Shown here: piece after piece, positions 60,818-64,000 of the stretch
Position numbering within the stretch: the first letter of the stretch is position 1
Layout of the letters: every line of letters starts with the position of its first letter
Assembly (NCBI GenBank): GCA_037951105.1
Contig: JBAMJV010001330.1
Span: forward strand, 124,001 to 188,000
Length of the DNA stretch: 64,000 nt
DNA from: Echinarachnius parma
Lineage: Eukaryota; Echinodermata; Echinoidea; Clypeasteroida; Echinarachniidae
Reading direction: 5' to 3'
Position numbers and translations under genes: made by a program
The notes under the pieces: model-generated
The model's input: the letters and a program-made list of their open reading frames with translations, nothing else
What the model was told of the DNA's origin: nothing
Database searches by the model: none

Positions 60818-61730
60818 GATCACTTGGAAAAGGGGGACTTCCTGTGCTTTACAAAGAAAAAAGGACTCTCATATCTTTTGGCATCAGCTTCAGCTTCTGC
60901 GAGTAGTGAAAGCTTCAGAATGGTGTTTGCTCTCTGGTAGCTCTGTAACCACTTATTACGCACTCAAATGCAACTTCAACACAATGGCACTAGTATGCAA
61001 ATCACATACAACATTGGCATTATAGACAAGTAATCCAGATAAACAGCACGTGACAATTCCCGGAAAGATAACAAGATCTCATACGAGCACAAAATTAATA
61101 ACAAATATGATGATATCCACAAGTGAATGGTCCCGATTAGCACTGATCAAAATCTCAAAATCTCTCTGGGCATGCGGTTCAGACGAAGGTCATATAAGAA
61201 GCTCGCATCGGAACGTCTTATTCAATTCCGGGGTCTGTCGGCTACTAATTGCGACAGAGAAAGCGCTAAACGAGAGATGATGTGTGTACAAACACTGATT
61301 GGCTTCCCTGCGATGAGGATGAGCTGCCTGCGCAACACCAGTGAATAGAGTAGAAATACCAATGAGCTAATGATCCCATATTGTGCCGTGCCCTCATAAC
61401 TGGCTTCGGCTTACAACAGCCAGAGCACCCCTGCCACACAGATCACGTTTCACCAAGAACTCCATGGATGGATCTTCATCTGTCCCGTCCATTTGATAGT
61501 TGTGCATCTGGCATTCCATGTCCACACCCATCCCCCCTCCCCTCCCCTCACATAATCATTTTCTCATTCTCCTTCGTCCGTCCGTCCTGTCCTTCAGTGA
61601 GTCTTGGCTAGACCCCTATCTTCTCCTCATTAAAGCTCACACGTACGTCGAGTATTTGCTACTAGATTCCAAGAAGACAGAAAATGTCTAGAAACCATTA
61701 TTCAATGTAATTCATTAGGTAAATGAAGTC
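60818..61730. other. Probable RAF 5' UTR and promoter region
   Basis: There is no TATA box near the start and no gene-like ORF. An octamer ATGCAAAT lies at 60995-61002. In gene sense a short upstream frame (ATGCCA...TAA, 11 codons) precedes the start codon. Promoter position is not determinable from sequence alone. Confidence 0.3.
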
Positions 61731-61737
61731 CAGGGTC

Positions 61738-61882
61738 CTGTTGCAGAAAGAGATACAATCAATTGTAAGTCAGAAACTTTGCGCGTTTCAACTGATCAGA
61801 TTCTTGCAGTTAGAACACATGATCTGACTTACAATTAGTTGTAACTTACAATCGATTGTATCTCTTTCTGCAACGGGGCCCA
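61738..61882. mobile_element. Fold-back MITE
   Basis: Arms TTGCAGAAAGAGATACAATC and GATTGTATCTCTTTCTGCAA are perfect inverse repeats. The interior repeats AATTGTAAGTCAGA and TCTGACTTACAATT. Confidence 0.85.
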
Positions 61883-61889
61883 GGAAACA

Positions 61890-63365
61890 TTAATATTACA
61901 CCACTGAACATGCCTGATACCGCGAAATGTCATAGTTTTACAAGAATGCCGGCCACAACGCACGCATACATGGATTTGTATGGATGGGACAATACTCTGA
62001 CTCTGTTCTCTAGAAACCAGGTTATGTTTTAATGTTGGTCAAATCTTTTCTATAGATTCTTGAAAAGTTGTTCTTATTTATTTTTTATTTATTTATTTCC
62101 ACTTCCTCATTCCTCATTCTTTGAATTCTATTTATAAATAATGTCTCTCTAAAAAAAAATTGTTTCATTTTTTTCACTTTTCACACATAGGACTCATACA
62201 TGTACATGGCTCTTGATATCTCACAAAATAGTCAGGTCTATATATAGCTGATCATCGTTTCATCATTCATACGCCCCCCCCCCCCCCCCCCTCCCCATCC
62301 CCTTTCCCAACCACCATCCCACTCACACCCATCAGGCGCAAGGTTTGTATTATGCAATCAACCATGGTTGTTAACCTGTTCCCTTTGAGATTCTGAAACA
62401 CAACCCACCCGGTTCCTGTAGTCAACGGGTTTATATTTGTTGGGCAGTGCATACACTGCAGATCTTGATTTCAAACAGAATAGTTGGTCACTTAAATATT
62501 AAACATATCTCAAACCCCTTGGCCAACCCCCATCCCACATCCCATACACCCACACACATAGGTGCTAAGTCTGTATTATGCAATAAACAATGATTAGTTG
62601 CTATATTGACCAGACTAGGCGACTAACAGAATTAGGAAAACAGCCAAAAAAGTATGCCAAACACAATTGATACATTAATGACAAAAAATAAGTGCTCACA
62701 AAACACAGACTCTAACAGCTGGGCATATTTTGATTTCTCTTATCCTCTATAAGGTCATGGGGGATAAAATGATATTTTCTTCAGCACCAACATACAATTG
62801 ACCAGCTGGGCAACCAAATTAGAAAGTTGTTCCTTTGTTTTGAGCCGGAGGGCCAATCAATTCTGTTTTAGGGCCACACACATTTGAATAGATCAATCTC
62901 CCTAGCTTTGATAAGGTGATATAGCCGCCAGGAAAAAACATAACAAACATTTAAACGAATCTTTAACATCATACATGCACATGCACATGCACATGAACGT
63001 GCAAAAGTACACGTACATGTACATGTAAATGAAGGACTGTACGTGTGTTACAAAATGTGTGTCTGTCAGCCAAGGAGATAAATTTCCATGAAATGTGGCG
63101 GCATGCACATACAACTACATACATGTATGTATGTATGTATGTACGACTGCATGTACATTTCAACATCTACATGTATGTATGCATCCAGTCCTTCCAGGGT
63201 CCCTGCATGAAATCCACACATATTGCTATGTCACTAGGTGATAGTCACTGACCTGGGAAGCCTACTCGTACTAAACACATTTTAACCAGCGGTTGCCTAC
63301 ACTACAGTCTACACTAAACACAGACAGTTAGTTTTGTTGACATTTGTTTTTCAATACATTTCTCA
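61890..63365. other. Upstream sequence with low-complexity tracts
   Basis: Poly-C at 62275-62292, a GGTTAA repeat copy at 62371-62435, (CATGCA)/(ATGT)n tracts at 62970-63180 and no gene. Confidence 0.5.
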
Positions 63366-63703
63366 GGGCTCCACACTTACATTTTTTGTCAGTGGCCCGG
63401 TCGGGCCAGTGAAATAATTTCTTCCCCTTTTCTGGTGGCCCGAAAGAAAAATTTACTTGCCCTGAAAATTGTATTTCATGAGTAAACTTTTTATTTTTCA
63501 AAATACCACTCTTTCCTGATCAAACATGTGATTATAGATGAAGCCTGACATGGAAAAAAACAAGATTTTTCTAATTTTGTCTATGCCAGGTTAAAAAATC
63601 TGCTTGCCTAATTGGGCCTCAAAAATATGACTTTTATACATTTTTGCTGGCCCGAAGTGCAATTTCACTGGCCCCGGGCCAGTGCAAGTGTCGAGCCCTG
63701 CAT
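63366..63703. mobile_element. hAT-like 'CTTGCCC' element (family F, copy 5, complete)
   Basis: CAGGGCTCCACACTTACA and the inverse TGCAAGTGTCGAGCCCTG bound the element. CATTTCT directly repeated outside both ends is a probable 7-8-bp target duplication. A partial copy 4 lies at 49936-50045. Confidence 0.75.
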
Positions 63704-64000
63704 TTCTGTTGATTTAAGGTGCATGAACTCATATATCTAAAATATGTTGCTAACTGATTCTTAATTCATTCCAAATAAAAATTGATTACAAAACACTACT
63801 ACTTTGTTTTGTGTCATGGGCGAGGTACTCTAAATTGAAATATAATTCAAAAGAAAATGAACATTCATATTATGGATGCAGCTAGTGTAATCATTTACCA
63901 GTTTTACACTACATGTATTTATTGAAAATTCTGTGGAGCTAATACCTACCTTTTATATTACATCTATAGGCATTCACACGTGTATGCTTAATTGTATTTT

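Noticed and set aside
60458..60796. A 112-codon plus-strand ORF overlapping RAF exon 1.
   Set aside because: Its end is the antisense of the 37-codon RAF exon 1 and the rest is MITE family A. There are no motifs of its own.

Overview
The window is AT-rich, intron-rich animal DNA, most likely from a marine invertebrate deuterostome. An echinoderm is my best guess, from the mixture of a Crypton element, tRNA-derived SINEs and dense TTAA-flanked MITEs, but the species is not proven by the sequence. It holds one host protein-coding gene, on the minus strand: a RAF-family kinase of BRAF type. I reconstructed 18 coding exons from position 60817 down to 11619. They total 2337 nt (778 codons plus stop), with GT-AG boundaries and compatible phases at every junction. 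The product contains a BRAF-specific N-terminal region, a RAS-binding domain, a C1 zinc finger, an internal 14-3-3 site, a complete kinase domain and a C-terminal 14-3-3 site. This would be the RAF step of the RAS-RAF-MEK-ERK cascade.

Layout on the plus strand: 1-11.2 kb is downstream sequence with a LINE relic and several MITEs. 11.2-11.6 kb is a tandem-repeated probable 3' UTR. 11.6-18.1 kb carries the kinase-domain exons and a duplicated hinge exon. 18.1-33.3 kb is large introns with two small exons (21.5 and 23.6 kb) and a stack of nested transposons: a LINE whose ORF2 is split by two TTAA MITEs, plus an intact Crypton tyrosine recombinase on the plus strand at 29.5-30.8 kb. 33.3-39.3 kb carries the 14-3-3, C1 and RBD exons. 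39.3-54.2 kb is one large intron with tandem arrays, SINEs and MITEs. 54.3-60.8 kb carries the N-terminal exons and a 1.4 kb TIR element with a CpG-rich core. 60.8-64 kb is upstream sequence.

The most unusual signal is that many RAF exons are accompanied by degenerate local copies of their own edges, which I call exon echoes. Offsets are mostly about 145-340 bp. One pair, the hinge exon at 17.8/18.0 kb, has two open, splice-competent copies. Another is an array of about ten copies, roughly 145 bp apart, of the RBD exon's 3' splice site and first codons. At least five TIR or MITE families, a hAT-like family and a SINE family recur across the window. In several cases they are inserted into one another or into the echo arrays, which gives a relative order of events.
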